Origin: Niebla homalea
Lineage: Eukaryota; Ascomycota; Lecanoromycetes; Lecanorales; Ramalinaceae
DNA length: 64,000 bases
Assembly: GCA_019925105.1 (NCBI GenBank)
Contig: JAHGAU010000025.1
Location: forward strand, 806,001-870,000
Direction of reading: 5' to 3'
Under the pieces are notes generated by a model, which ran no database searches, had not been told where the DNA came from, and was given only the letters and a program-made list of their open reading frames with translations. Below are positions 10,549 through 23,453 of this stretch, piece after piece; the first letter of the stretch is position 1, and each line of letters starts with the position of its first letter. A program made the position numbers and the translations under genes.

Positions 10549-12399
10549 TGATTTCCCTTTTTAACCGTTAATTTTTAATATATTAAAGTTCGTAATAATT
10601 TTAAGATCTTAAAATATACGCTTATTAAAAATTTTAAAAATTTTTTATAAGGAAAAAAGGAAAAAAATTATATATCGTCGGTGAAATTACTTAAATATAA
10701 TATTATAATCGAGACCGTAAGTACGTTAAATCGATAATAAATATATTAATTAATATAATCGAAAATAAATTAATAAATAAATAAATATTGCTTACGTTTA
10801 TTAAAATATTTTTAAAATACAAGGTAAATTTAAAAGTTATTTATTATTCGTTAAAAAATAAATAAATATTACGGTTTATACGTTAATATTTAAGCTCTTT
10901 ATTTTTATATTTTTTTTTATTTAATTTTAAACTTATTAATAGATTTTCTTTTTTAATAATACAATTTATTTTAATAATTCTACGTCCGGTTTAAAATATT
11001 ATAATAAAAATTTAAAAAATTATTGAAAAAAATAAACCTATATTAAATCTTTATTAAATTATAATTTAAAGCTAACGGGAAAATATTAATTAATAAAGTA
11101 TTTTCGGGTTATTTTATACGGCTTATTTTTATAATAATATAATTGATTATTCGAAAAAGTACGGTACTTATAATATATATTAAGATAAATATAAAGGTAC
11201 CCGCGGTTATTTATAAATAAGTATTTTTTTAATTTTAAATAATTACTATTAATTTAATAGTTTCCGGAATTTTTCCATTAAACCGTTAAGGAAATCGTTG
11301 AAAATTATATATCAATTCATAATTATTAAAATCGGTAAAATACTTAAAATACTTGGGTTAAGGAAATTTATATTTAGCTAATAATATTATAAAAATATTA
11401 CGGTTAAATAACGGGAAATAATAATCGGACTTAATTATCGATATTAAATTTTCCGGTTATTTTTAATTCTTAATTAATTTTTTATTTAATAAATTTTAGA
11501 AAAAAACTAAAAAAAGTAAAAGAATTAAACGTTAAAAAAAATATTAAAATTTAAGAATTATAATTTTTAATTAAGGTTAAAAATAAATAAAATATTAAGT
11601 TATTTACTTTATATTTTAAGTTTAATAATAAAATAAAAAAATTCTATAAAATATATTTATTATCGCGTTAATATTATATTAAACTTTAATTTTAATATAA
11701 ATAATAAATAAGATTCTTTCGTTTTATTTTTTTATTAAGGTAAAAATCGGTTATATTAAAAATAATAACGGTTTTTATAATTATATAACTTTAATAAAGG
11801 GAAGAATACCGTTAACGATCGTTTTCTTTAATTAATTAAATATCAATTAATGACCGTATTTTTTTACCTGATTTATATTAAAGCTTATTAATAAGTTTAT
11901 TATTTAATCCGGGATTATATTTTAAACGAGGGTATTAATTAAAGCGTTAATTACTTTATTCGGTTTTCGAAGCGGATAAATCGATTCAGGAAAAAAGGAT
12001 AAGGGAAAAATCGGTATAAAATATAATATTAATTAAGTAATAAATTTTATAAGAATAAAAAAAATAAAAAGAACAAAAAGCTTTAAAAACCCATCGTCGG
12101 AATTAATATAAGAAAAAAGAACAAGTCCGCCCGTTAAAACGGTAAACTTTTTATATTTTTATATTATATTTTTTTTAATAATATATAATTATAATATTTT
12201 TAAAATTAATTTTATAATATATATTTTTATTTAAATAATTTACTTAAAACGTTATTAATACTTTATTGGACAGCCTTAAATATATATATATCCTAAGAAT
12301 GTTTTCTTATTTTCCTTATTAATTTAATTAATAATATTTAAGGTGAAAATTAATTTTTCTAAGAAAGTTTAAAATGTTTTTAATTTAAATATATTTTAA

Positions 12400-15088
12400 T
12401 ACCGTAATTACGTTTATTATTTTGTAATACCCCGGTACGTAATACCTAGTATTTACGTTATTTAATATTTATATTTCAACGGGCTGGTTTTATATTTAAT
12501 TTTATAAAGGAAATAAGGAATTTTCTTTAATTTTATTCACGTTTCCGTTATAATTATAATAATTTTTTATAATCGCTTTTAACGTCCGTTATATTTTTGA
12601 ATTTTTACGTTAATAATTTTTAATTATATTTAATATTTTAATTAATTTATTTAATTTAATATTAAATTTTTCCTTTATATTTTTTAATTTATTAATAATT
12701 AACTTAATTTTTTATTTTTTATTATTATTAATAAGTTTTAAAAATAAAAAAAAAGTTTTTATTATTATCAATATATTATTATTACGGCTTTAATAAAAAA
12801 AAATATAGAAAATATTATAAATCCGGTGAGTCTTTAATAATTATAATTAGTACGCTTAAGCTTTAACCTTATTTTTAATCTTAAAAAGTTTTATAAATTT
12901 ATATAAAAGTTTCTTATTTAAACGCTTTTAATTAAAATATTTAATATTTAATAATATTTAATTATTTATATTATATTCTTTTATTTAATAAATTTTATTA
13001 TAATATTTCTTACATGATTCTTAAATTTTAAATTAATATTTTAAAAACCCTTAACGTAAATTATTAAGAAATTTAATATATTTATTTATAAATAATACTT
13101 CCCTTTTTAATAAATTATCCTTGATATTATAGTAGATTTTAAGGTTATATTTTATCTTAAATTTAAATAACGTTATTTTTAAGGTTGAAGAAAAGCTATT
13201 TATATATATAAATTTAATTATAAATAATAATTTTATTTAATTCGATTAATTAATATTAATAAAAACCCTTAAATAATATTTAAACGTTTAACTTTAACGT
13301 TTAATTTGACCGTTTATTTAAAAATAAAAAATAATATTTAAATAACGTTAAATTTTAACGTAAAAATATAAACTTAATTAAAAAGTATTCATAAAAACAG
13401 ATTTTCTATCGCTTATTATTCCCTTTAATATACCGTGTTTATAAATTATTTCCTCGGAAAAAATATCCGTTAATTAAGAAATATTTATTATTTTATTTAT
13501 TAATAAGTATCGGACTATTTTAAATAATTAATTAATAATAATTAAAATTAAATTATAAATACGATTATTCCGTTTATTCATTAATAAATTAATAATAAAG
13601 TTTATTAATAATTTTTATTAAAACTTTTTAGGGATCAATAATAATATTAAGGTATTATAAAGTCGATATTAATAAATTCGTATCCTTTAATAAATATCAT
13701 ATAAAAAAATATATTTTCTAATTTACTTATTAACCCCGGATTAATAATATTTTTTTTTTAAAAATTTACCCGTTTTCTTAATATTAAAATATTTAATTAA
13801 TAAGTTATTATAATATTAATTAATAAATTCCTTTTTTAAAATAAAATCCGTAAATATATAAACTCAGTTTTAAATACGTTATAAATTATTTTTATTTAAT
13901 TTCTAGCTTAATAACGTTATAATTATATTGCCGTTTATTTTTTTTATTATATTTTATACGGTTTTATCCGTTAATCATAATTCTTTAATAATAATTCTTA
14001 TTAATTTTTAAATTTTGGAATCTATTTTTTTAAAATATTCTTTAATTTTTTACGCGGAATTAATATTTAAATTTTAATTATTTTAAATAATAAGTTTAAT
14101 TTTTACGTAATATTATCTTATTATTATATTAATATTTTATTTAATTAAAACCTTAATTTATTTTAAAATATTAAGAATAACTTAATATTTAATAGTAATA
14201 TATTTTTATAATTGGATTATTAAAAAAGTATATTTATAAGATTAATCTTATTTATATAATATTTAATTTTAAAATTATACGTTCTTAATTTTAACGTTTA
14301 TCGGATTTATTATAAATTTTTTAAGATTATTATAATCCGTTAAAATTTTTATAAAATAAATCTTACTTTTTAAATAATATTTTTATTATTTAAATATAGC
14401 AATTATAGTTAATAATTTTTAATTATAAGTTTTATAATTTTATTTTATAAAGATTATTTTTTTAAATTAAAAAATAATAAATTATTAATAATTATTCTTA
14501 TTGGGTTATAATAAAATATTATTAATAATAAAATATTAAAGTCATAATAAAATTATTATATAATTATTAAAATAACAATTCTTTTTTATCGCCTTATATT
14601 AAGGGTCCGGAATTTTTCCCGTTTTAATTACTTTTTAATAAGCTTATTAAAAAAAATAATAATATCTAAATAATAATAAATAAAACGTGAATAAAAATTT
14701 ATAAAATTTAGAAAAATTTGGATTTTTCAGTAAATCTTAAAAATAAATTAATTTTAAATTAACTTCATATATTCGGGGTTTATTATAATATTATTAATAT
14801 TTATAATAAATCCTAAAAAATCGATTTAAGTTATATTAAATTTATATTTTTTTAAATTAATAAAAAATTTAAAAATCCGTAATTTTTAAAGATTTCTTAT
14901 ATATATTTTTAATAATTTTTTATATTTTTAAAAAAAATTAAAATATTATTTAAATAAATAATAAACGTAATATTTATAAGATTTATTAAAATATAATTAA
15001 TATATATTTAAAATATAATTAACCTATTTATAAAATTAAATAATATTATTAGATATTTAAAATAATTATAATAAATACGGAACGAAAT
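12400..15088 (-). pseudogene. Gypsy pol remnant: reverse transcriptase, RNase H, integrase
   Basis: On the minus strand the reverse-transcriptase block reads YLNNILIF (YLNNIL at 14939-14956). Family members have two catalytic Asp where the two Asn now stand, each one G-to-A change away. Further along, TDYNNLKKF at about 14310-14345 matches the RNase H motif typical of Ty3/gypsy. Integrase core blocks follow: KHGILKGIISDRKSVF at about 13390-13437, around the second catalytic Asp, and INGQIKR at about 13297-13317. The order RT-RH-IN identifies the superfamily. Reverse transcriptase is cut upstream of the YLNN block by LINE-D at 15088; its N-terminal half lies beyond 20875. A chromodomain was not recognised. 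Stops are frequent throughout. Confidence 0.88.
15073..15088 (+). repeat. Left target duplication of LINE-D
   Basis: AAATACGGAACGAAAT matches AAATATGGAACGTAAT at 20860-20875, 14 of 16 identical; one difference is C to T. Confidence 0.8.
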
Positions 15089-15109
15089 ATATCCCATTTA
15101 CCGCAAAGG

Positions 15110-16720
15110 ATGGCGACGAACAAAGGGACCCAAGAGGTCTAAAACGATATATATATACATAGCTTTAACGATAGTGAGGGGAGTATATTAAGTATAATAA
15201 ATAAAAGTAGCGTAATGGTTAAGAATAAGGTAATAAACGGGTAAGTAACTTATATTAATAAAAACGGTAACGACGCGTATAAATAATATAATAATAATAA
15301 GCCGGATAACATTTAAAATAAATAAAGAAATTAAGGTTAATAGAATACGCGTATTAAAGTATATAAAACGCATAATAATAATATAGAGGTAATAAGTAAA
15401 TAAGGGGGTAAGAAGGCCGGTATAATATTAATAATAAACAATATAAATAAGGGGAAAAAATAAAAAAACCGCGGTAAAAATATTATTAAAAGTATATAAA
15501 AAGGAAATAAAATTAATAAAAAGGATAAGACTTTAAGGGACCAAAAATAAAAGGCGGAAACGGTATATCGCCCAGTAAATAAAGGCGAAAAAGCGGTAAA
15601 AGAAATAATAAAAACCTTAAAAGGACTCCTTATAATAAAGTAAAAGGATATTACGTTAAAAACCTAATTAATACTACGGATTAAGCTAAAAGGCATAAAG
15701 GACTTTTATATAAAAGTAAGGGTAAAACTGGGGGAAATAGAGCGGCTATAAGGCTCTTAAAAAGCGATAACGAGGGCATTAATAAAAAGTAAAGATAACG
15801 GTTTAGGGTTAAATATATAAAGTGAGGGTATAAAGGCGGCGGCCTTTTAAACGAAAAAAAGCTAAGTAATAAAGGTAGTAAAAAAGGTACCCATAATAGA
15901 GAATAAGGGGATAACGGAAAAGAAAACGGTTACGTTAAAAAAGGCAAGGATAATAATAATCCGCCTATTTAATAACGAAGAAAGGAATATAGCGGTAAAG
16001 GTAAATCCGTTATAATTAATAAAGGCTTTTAAAATAATAATAGAACCGTTAATAAAATAAATTATTATAATATATAAATTATAAAATAGGGATATTTTCC
16101 TTAATATAATATCTTTAAAGGTAAAAGAAAATTTAAAAAGGTTTAAAGCTTAAATTAATAAAGAAAAGTATAAATTGGTTAAAATTTTAAGGTAATTATT
16201 TATTATTATAATAAATAAAATATACTTATTACGTTTCAAAAAAGCCAAAAGAAAAATTACGTTAAAAAGTATAGAAAAAAAGAATATAATTCTTTATTTA
16301 AGGTTTAAAATTATTAATTATAGGCTTTTACCGGTAATAAAGAGACTTAACTCTTTAAGATATATAAAGAAGTATTTTATTATTATATTAAGCGTAACGT
16401 TAATAAAAATATATAATAATATCTTAAATAAAAAGATTATTAAAAAAAGATCTTTTAAAATAATTTAATTATAAAATAAAGCGGTTAATATTTATTAATA
16501 TTTTAAATATTAAGATTTTAAATATATTATTATAAAGTATTTTAATATTACGAAATATATAATTTACGTTAAGGGCTATAATACTTATAAATATATAAAG
16601 TTAATAATTAAAAAGTTTATAAAAAGTACGTTTAAATATATTACGTATAATAAAGAAAGATACTTAATATAAGATTTTAAATATATAATAAGAATTAAAG
16701 AGATTAAATATAAGGAGACT
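15110..16720 (+). pseudogene. LINE-D ORF1 remnant (Gag-like)
   Basis: The ATG at 15110 begins MATNKGTQEV. The same start is seen in LINE-E (26777) and, with Ser for Ala, in LINE-A (48892, minus). The frame is Lys-rich and broken by many TAA/TAG codons. Around 16530-16680 a Tyr-rich segment precedes ORF2; some Tyr codons may be former Cys of zinc knuckles, as expected for Tad-type ORF1, but this is inference. The minus-strand frame at 15188-15373 is a shadow. Confidence 0.75.
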
Positions 16721-16729
16721 TAAATAGTT

Positions 16730-19700
16730 ATGAAAATCCAACGGTATAATACGTATAAGATTAATTTAATAAGTTAATTAAAAGTAACCTTAAAACGTAA
16801 GCTTAATTAATTAAATAATAAAAGGTAAATAATAATAAAAAAAAAAAACTTTTTATGATTTTAATTTTAAGGGCTGGCCGTTTTACGTCTTTAATAATAA
16901 CCGGGAAGATATTAAATTAAAAAACGCTTAATTTTAATAAAAAATCCGTAACTTAAACGGGTATAAAAAAGGGAGTTTTTATAAAGGTTAATATATAATA
17001 TATTAACGTTTTTAAGAATAATATAATATAACGTTTATAACGAAAGAATTAAAGCCGTAATATTAATATTTAAATTTAAAAAAATTAAGGACGTTAACGT
17101 TATAGCAATATAGGAATTACTATATAATCTATATATATATTCGTTTATTAACCCGGAAAAGGGGTTTTATTTAGCGTTTAAGGGGGATAAAATAACCAGA
17201 ATATACTTCTTTATAAATAAACGGCTTAATATAAATAATTAAGATATTATTTATTATAATAAAAACTTTTATATACTTTATATTATAAAAAAAAAGGATT
17301 TAAAAAGCGACCTTAATATTTATAATATATATAACCTACCGCCGGCCAATAAAGAAAAACCTTCTATAATACCGTTACTTAAAAAGGTTTTAATTACTTT
17401 AAGTAAATATATATTACTTAACGACTTTAACTTATATTATTATATATAAAATAAGGAAGAACGTATAATAAACTACGTTAAATTAAATAACCTATTAATA
17501 GTTACCGTTAAGGTTAACCTTTTATTATTAATATTATAAAAGATTATTATATAAAAGAATCATAAATTTAAAATAACGATTAATTTAACCTTTAATACGG
17601 AGAGGGTTATTAACGCAGTTATAATATATAAGTTATAAAAGGACTTAAAATATAACTTAGATTATATACCGATATAAATAACTTTAAATTAAGCCGTTAA
17701 TATAATTATATTATTACCGGTAAAGAAAGTATAAAAAACGGTTAAGAAAATAAAAGTTTATATAAAAACGGAGGAAATAATAATATAATTTACGGACCTT
17801 TTTTAATTAAATAATAAAGAACGGATTAACTTTTTTATAGAATAAATAATAAAGGTATTAAATAAAGTAATCGATAAAATTATCTTAATAATAAAATCCT
17901 TTTAAAGAGCTAAAATTTATTAAAATAAAAAATATATAATCGCGATTATAAAAATAAAAAGGTTAATTAAATAAACTTTTAAATATAAAAATTAAAAAAT
18001 ACTTAATTAATTAAAAATTACTTAAAAAGAAAAAAAAAGGATTATTAAGAAAATTAAATGAATATACTTTCAGTCTATAATATATAATTTAACGGTTTTA
18101 TTTTATAATATTTAAAAGCTAATAAAGTATAATAAAGAATAAAGTAAGAAATTAAAATTTATTTTTAAATTTCCGCCTTTTAAAAGACCCGATAATATAT
18201 TAATTAATACCTTTAATGGTAAAATTAAGGCCCTTAAAGGAATATTTTTCCCTTCTTTATTAGAAATTAATTCAAACGATATTAACGGTATTTTATATCC
18301 CGACCCTATATTAATAAATAAGGTAATAATATAAAATATAATAATTAAGGTAATTAATAGACCGAAAAAGGATAAAGCCCCGGGATTAAATAGGATTCTT
18401 AATAGATTCTTAATAATAATAACCTTATTTTTTAAAAAAGTCTTTATTTATTTTTTTTAAGTATATTTTAATATCGGTTATTATTTACGTAAATTTAAGG
18501 AGGTAAAAACGATTATCCTTAAGAAGTTTATTAAGCCGGATTACTTTAAAGGAAAGTCTTATAAACCTATTATATTCCTATATACGTTAAAAAAAGCCTT
18601 AAAAATAATAATAATAAAGATTTTTAATAATTATATAGAAAATTATGGATTTCTCCCCGATTAATAAATAAAAATAAAGAAAAATTAATTAATAAAAATA
18701 ACTTTTAAAGAACTAATTAACGGCATATATACGGTATAAGGTTACGGGAAGAAATATATTATAAATTTTCTTTTTTTTAATATTATAGATATTTTTAATA
18801 AAATAAATTATTAAAAGTTATTATATAACTTAAGGAAGAAAAAAATATTATTCTTTTTAATTAAATAAATGAAAAGTTTCTTAAATAACCGAGTTATATC
18901 GATTAATCTAAGATAAAAAATAAGCTTAATAAAGCCCGTTATAATAAGGATTCCTTAAAAATCGTTTATTTTCTTTATATTATTTTTATTTTTTAATAAT
19001 TTATTAATCGAAAAGTTTATTAAGTTAAAATAAAAGATTTAAATTAAAAGCTTTATTAATAATATTTACCTTTTAATCTATAATACCTTTATACGTATAA
19101 ACTATTTAAAACTAAAATAGGCTTATAAAGTTTATCTTTAATAAGTAAGAACTTATAAAGCTTAATTTACGCTATATAAGTATAAATTTATTTATATAAT
19201 TAAAAACTTAAGGCTATATAATATAATAATTATAATAAACTTAAGTAAAATTATAATAAAGCCAGATATTAATATTAAAGTCCTTAACCTTTAAGTAAAT
19301 AAAAAGCTTAATTAAAAGGACTATATAAGAAAAATTTAAAAAAAAAAAACTTTATAAGAAAAAGGTTTTATTTATCTCGCTATATTAATATAAAAAGTTA
19401 TATTATAAAAGGCCCGGATTATCTATTAGGTTATAATAAAGTTAACTATAATATATACTTAAGGGTACTTTAAGATATAAAAAAAAGCTTATTTAAATAT
19501 TATAAAAAGTCCAGAATCGGTATTTAAGAATAATTAATAATATTTATAAAGTAACCTTTATACCGTTAATTAAAGTTTTATTAAATTAAATAATTACTTA
19601 AATAAGGTTAAAGAAATATATATATTTAATTATAATAATAGGAAACGGGTGAATTTATTAAAATTTTAATAAGCTTAAAGTTAAAAAGAATAAATTAAAA

Positions 19701-20820
19701 TTATTTATTTCCTTTTTTATTAAGATAAAATAAGAATAAATAAAGAAAAAAATTAATTTTACCAATATCCCGGAAATTAGCTTAAACGGGTATGAACTCT
19801 TATTAAACATAAGAAAAACCGAGATTAAAAGGATTTAAAAAATGAAAATTATAGTGATTATTTTATAGGCTATAATAAAATAAATTAAACGTTAACGGAA
19901 ATATAAAGACTTTATATTTTAAGGTTATTATTATTTAATTTTTAATAATAAAAAGATTATTAATAAATATCTTTACCGTTATAATATTATAAGGAAAAGT
20001 AATAATATATTAATAATTTAACTCCGGACGGGTAAAAACGGTTTAATTTACTTTTTATTTATTATATATATTAAGGGTTAAATAAACGCCGGATATAAAT
20101 ATAAATAAAGGAAATAGGACGCCGTATACGTCCTTATTTCTTATCCCTTATTTACGGAAATTAAATTAAGATTTATCGTAAAAGTTAATATTTATAATTA
20201 TTATTAAATATTATTTATAAAGTAAAGTATCCGGGTAATTATTAAGTTTATAATATCTACCGGATTATTATTATAGTTTAACTTTACTATAAAGATAAAC
20301 GAGGTTACTAAAGATTTTATGGAGAAGGCCCGTTACCGGTTAAAAAAGAAAAAAAAGAGCGGAAACCGGCTATATTAATTATATAAACCGGAAAGTATTT
20401 TCTATAGCCGTAAAGATATAATAATAAATATTTATTAAAAATCTTTAAAAAAATTAACGGCGATAATAATATAAAAAGAATATATATTAAACGTATAAGT
20501 ATTAATAAAAACATTTAAAGGTATTATATAAAATTAAAATAATATAAATATATAAAGATATAGAAAAATAATAAGTTTAAAAATAGCCCCTATAAGGATA
20601 TAATCGTAATATTACGGATTTTCTTAAAGGAGTTAAAATATAAGAAACATATAAATAAATTATTATTCTTTAAACGGCCGTTAATATCCTTTACCTTAAG
20701 GGATAAAGGGTAAAGGCCTGGTAAACGCCGGTTTTTACTTTAACGTTATAAATATCGGGTTTTTACGGTTATTAATAAGGCTAAAAGGCCGTATATTAAG
20801 GAACGCCGGAATTAACCCAG
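16730..20820 (+). pseudogene. LINE-D ORF2 remnant: AP-endonuclease and reverse transcriptase
   Basis: ORF2 starts near an ATG at 16730 (MKIQRYNTYK). LINE-E has GTG at the same codon, so this ATG may be RIP-made. The N-terminal endonuclease shows the QYNT-like start block and LLNDFNLYYY at about 17414-17443 (family LxGDFN), then a DYIPI block before 17690. Reverse transcriptase follows: KDKAPG near 18370, a GIPQ-type block near 18945-18960 (here RIP*K) and the catalytic block FINN at 19052-19063 followed by IYLLIY, where the family has two Asp. Further on, LRTGKNGLIYFL at about 20018-20055 matches the C-terminal region of Tad-like ORF2. These blocks place the element in the Tad1-like group. 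Stops make it non-functional. Confidence 0.88.
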
Positions 20821-20837
20821 CTAGACCCGTAGTATAA

Positions 20838-20859
20838 ATCAATCAATCAATCAATCAAT
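20838..20859 (+). repeat. AATC tail of LINE-D
   Basis: Four AATC repeats ending in AAT replace a poly(A) tail. The same tail ends LINE-E (32473-32494), and its complement ATTG begins LINE-A, -B and -C on the plus strand. Confidence 0.9.
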
Positions 20860-20875
20860 AAATATGGAACGTAAT

Positions 20876-23121
20876 TTTTTATTTATTGCTTTTTTTAATT
20901 CAGATCTTATAATAAGTATTTTTTAAATTAAATTTTATAAACCGCTTTAATCCGTAAAATTAATTTAAAATCTTTATAACTAAAAATAATAAATATTGAT
21001 TTTTAATTATAATATTATTATTTTTTTATAATTAATATAAAAATATAAATTTTTTTTTTTTTAAAAACGAATAAAATTAATACGCACGTTAAAGATATAA
21101 AATAATAAATCCAATTTTTATTTAATATATTTTTAAAATAATTATATAATTCCGTTAATTTAACCTTTAATAGCTTATATAAAAAATTATAAAAAGTATC
21201 CCGTTTATTTAAATTAATTACGTAATATGCCCGTTTAAAAGCCGGTAATTAATTAATTTATTTATTTAAAAAAATATTTTTAAATTTTTTTAATTTATCC
21301 GGAATTAATAATATTAATTTCTTATTATTTTTTTTAATTATGCCCGTGTAAATTATAATATAAATAATAATATTTGATTTTTAAAACTTTATAAAATAAT
21401 TAAATTTAATAATAAAAAATTTTTTAAAATTAATTTTATAATATTAACGGCTTTCCGTTAAATTTATTATAATATTTATTTTTTTAATCTTAATAAATTT
21501 AAAATTATATTAACGTTTTTATAATTTATTATATAAAATAAAAGAATATATTTACGTTAAACGTTTTAATTATTAATTATTTTTAAAAAAAATTATACGC
21601 GTTATAATGAAAAGTATATTCATTAAAAACGTTTTCCGGGTATAATAAAACCGCATTATTATAAAATCGTAATCCATATTAAATAATAAAACGCTATAAA
21701 AAAATTAATTTACGAATTGAAATTAATTAAGGTTTTAAAAAATAATAATTTTTTTTATAAGTATTAACCTTTTTATAAATATTAAAAATTCGGCCTTTAT
21801 TTATCTTTTTTACTCCGCTTATAAAATACGTACAGACGGAAAGAATTTTTTTAAAATTAACGATAACTTATGTAATATATATAACGATAACGGAGCATAG
21901 ATTAAAATTATTTTTTTACGGGTATTTTCTATTTTAATAACCCGATTTACCATAAATAAAATATTTATTATCGTTTTTAAGCGTAATTCTTTATTTTATA
22001 ATTTTACGTTTTTCAGTTTATATTTTAAATAACCTATATAACTTATAAAATTTACTGTTAATACCGGAAATTTAAAAACGGGTAACTATAGAAATATAAC
22101 CGGAAAACGCGGGCTTACCCTTTTAGTTAAATCGCGATTATACGCTATTAATAAAATAATTAATTTATTCGATTTTATTTATAAAAAGTATAATTTTTTT
22201 ATAAAATTTAAATTAATTTTAAAGCTTTAAAATTTTTAATTTAATATTCTTTTTAAGCTTTATAAAAAATATTTACACTTTTATATTAATAAATATATCT
22301 TTAAAATATTTTTTAAAATTATTAAAATAAAGTTTAAATTAAAATAATTTTTAATTTTTAAACCGTTATTACGTTACGGTTTATTTAATTTAAATAAATT
22401 ATATTCGGTTACGGGGATTTTCTATTAAATTTAAAAAAAAAATTTTAAATATTTAATAAATTTTAAATTTTTATTAAATTTTTTTTTTTATATTAATATT
22501 ATTAAATATTAACGTTTTTTTCAAGGAATTATATATATTAATATATTTTATACGCGTTATTAGCGAAAAAAAATAAAAATAAATTAAAACGAATAATAAC
22601 TTCCCGGCATTATTTTAAATATTTATTAAGATTTTTATTTTCATACGGGTTTATTTTAACGGGTTTAAACTTATAAGAATTAAAAATAATAAAAAAATTA
22701 ATAAAGGGTTAAACGATAATTAAAAAGGCTATTATAAAACGGTTAAACGGAGTTTTTATTATAATAAAATAATTAAATAAAGTTTTTATAAATTTAAAGG
22801 AAATAACCCGGGAACGATATTAAGCTATATTCTTAAGAAGAATTTATTATTTTTTATAAACTTCACGGAATTTAAGGGTTTAACGAAGGTAATCGTTTTT
22901 TTTACGGATATAAATAAATTCCTTTCTAAAGTTATTTAAAAAAAAATAAAGTACGTTATATATCTTAATAAGAGAACGCGTTAATTTTATTATAAGTTTA
23001 AAAATTAAACCCGATAATCGAATAATTAAATCGTATTTAAGTTATAATAGTATTAATAATAAAGGTAATAAAAATATTTTTTATTAAGTTTTTAATTTTT
23101 AAAAAATAAAATAATTAAAAT
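20876..23121 (-). pseudogene. Gypsy gag/protease/N-terminal RT remnant
   Basis: This is the part of the gypsy interior between LINE-D and the 5' LTR. By position it should encode Gag, protease and the N-terminal reverse transcriptase on the minus strand. RIP damage is heavy, and no zinc knuckle or protease motif was confidently read. It joins 15072 when LINE-D and its 16-bp target duplication are removed. Assignment rests on position only. Confidence 0.6.
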
Positions 23122-23448
23122 TATTAAGTTAACTTTAATATATTATTAAAATTAAAGGATATTTAAAGACGTAATAAATAAATATTATAATATTTAATAT
23201 AAATCTATATAAGAATTAACTATTACGGAGGTAAGTCCGAAAAATAAATATGCCCTCCTATATATAATAGAGATTAGTTAACCCCGTACTTATAGCCGTC
23301 CGTACGTTAAGCCGGATTACGACTAATCCGAGTCCAGACCCAGTCCAAAAGCAAGGGCCAAGACATCGGCCCGTGCGTGCGGAGCATACGTCAGTACTGC
23401 TGCGGTGCAGGAGCAGATAAGCCACTCCAGGCTTGGCCGGGGCTAACA
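23122..23448 (-). repeat. Gypsy 5' LTR
   Basis: 327 bp. The left (inner) part is RIP-degraded (TATTAAGTTAACTTT against TGTTAGGCTGGCTCC in the other LTR). The outer ~120 bp are conspicuously GC-rich and spared. The minus-strand frame 23258-23464 lies over this spared part and is not a gene. Confidence 0.9.
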
Positions 23449-23453
23449 GAAAC

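Larger units (their letters stand above)
15089..20859 (+). mobile_element. LINE-D: full-length Tad-like LINE
   Basis: This 5.77-kb plus-strand non-LTR retrotransposon ends in four AATC repeats (from 20838) preceded by CTAGACCCGTAGTATAA. A 16-bp target duplication flanks it (15073-15088 and 20860-20875). It holds ORF1 from 15110 and a long ORF2 with endonuclease and reverse-transcriptase blocks, all RIP-mutated. It inserted into the reverse-transcriptase region of the gypsy element in the opposite orientation. It is nearly co-linear with LINE-E and, inverted, with LINE-A, -B and -C. Confidence 0.93.
10222..23448 (-). mobile_element. Ty3/gypsy LTR retrotransposon, split by LINE-D
   Basis: Two 327-bp LTRs (10222-10548 and 23122-23448, TGTTAG...CTAACA edges) are flanked by an identical 5-bp duplication GAAAC (10217-10221 and 23449-23453). 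Subtracting LINE-D and its target duplication leaves about 7.4 kb, normal for the superfamily. Pol motifs read on the minus strand in the order reverse transcriptase, RNase H, integrase, which is the Ty3/gypsy order. The purine tract AAAAAGGGAAATCA abuts the left LTR, confirming minus orientation. It is inserted in LINE-F. Every frame is RIP-mutated. Confidence 0.92.

Noticed and set aside
15188..15373. Hydrophobic minus-strand frame resembling membrane segments
   Set aside because: It is antisense to LINE-D ORF1; AT-rich antisense frames give spurious Ile/Leu/Phe-rich peptides. The same applies to 20317-20514 and 27348-27539.
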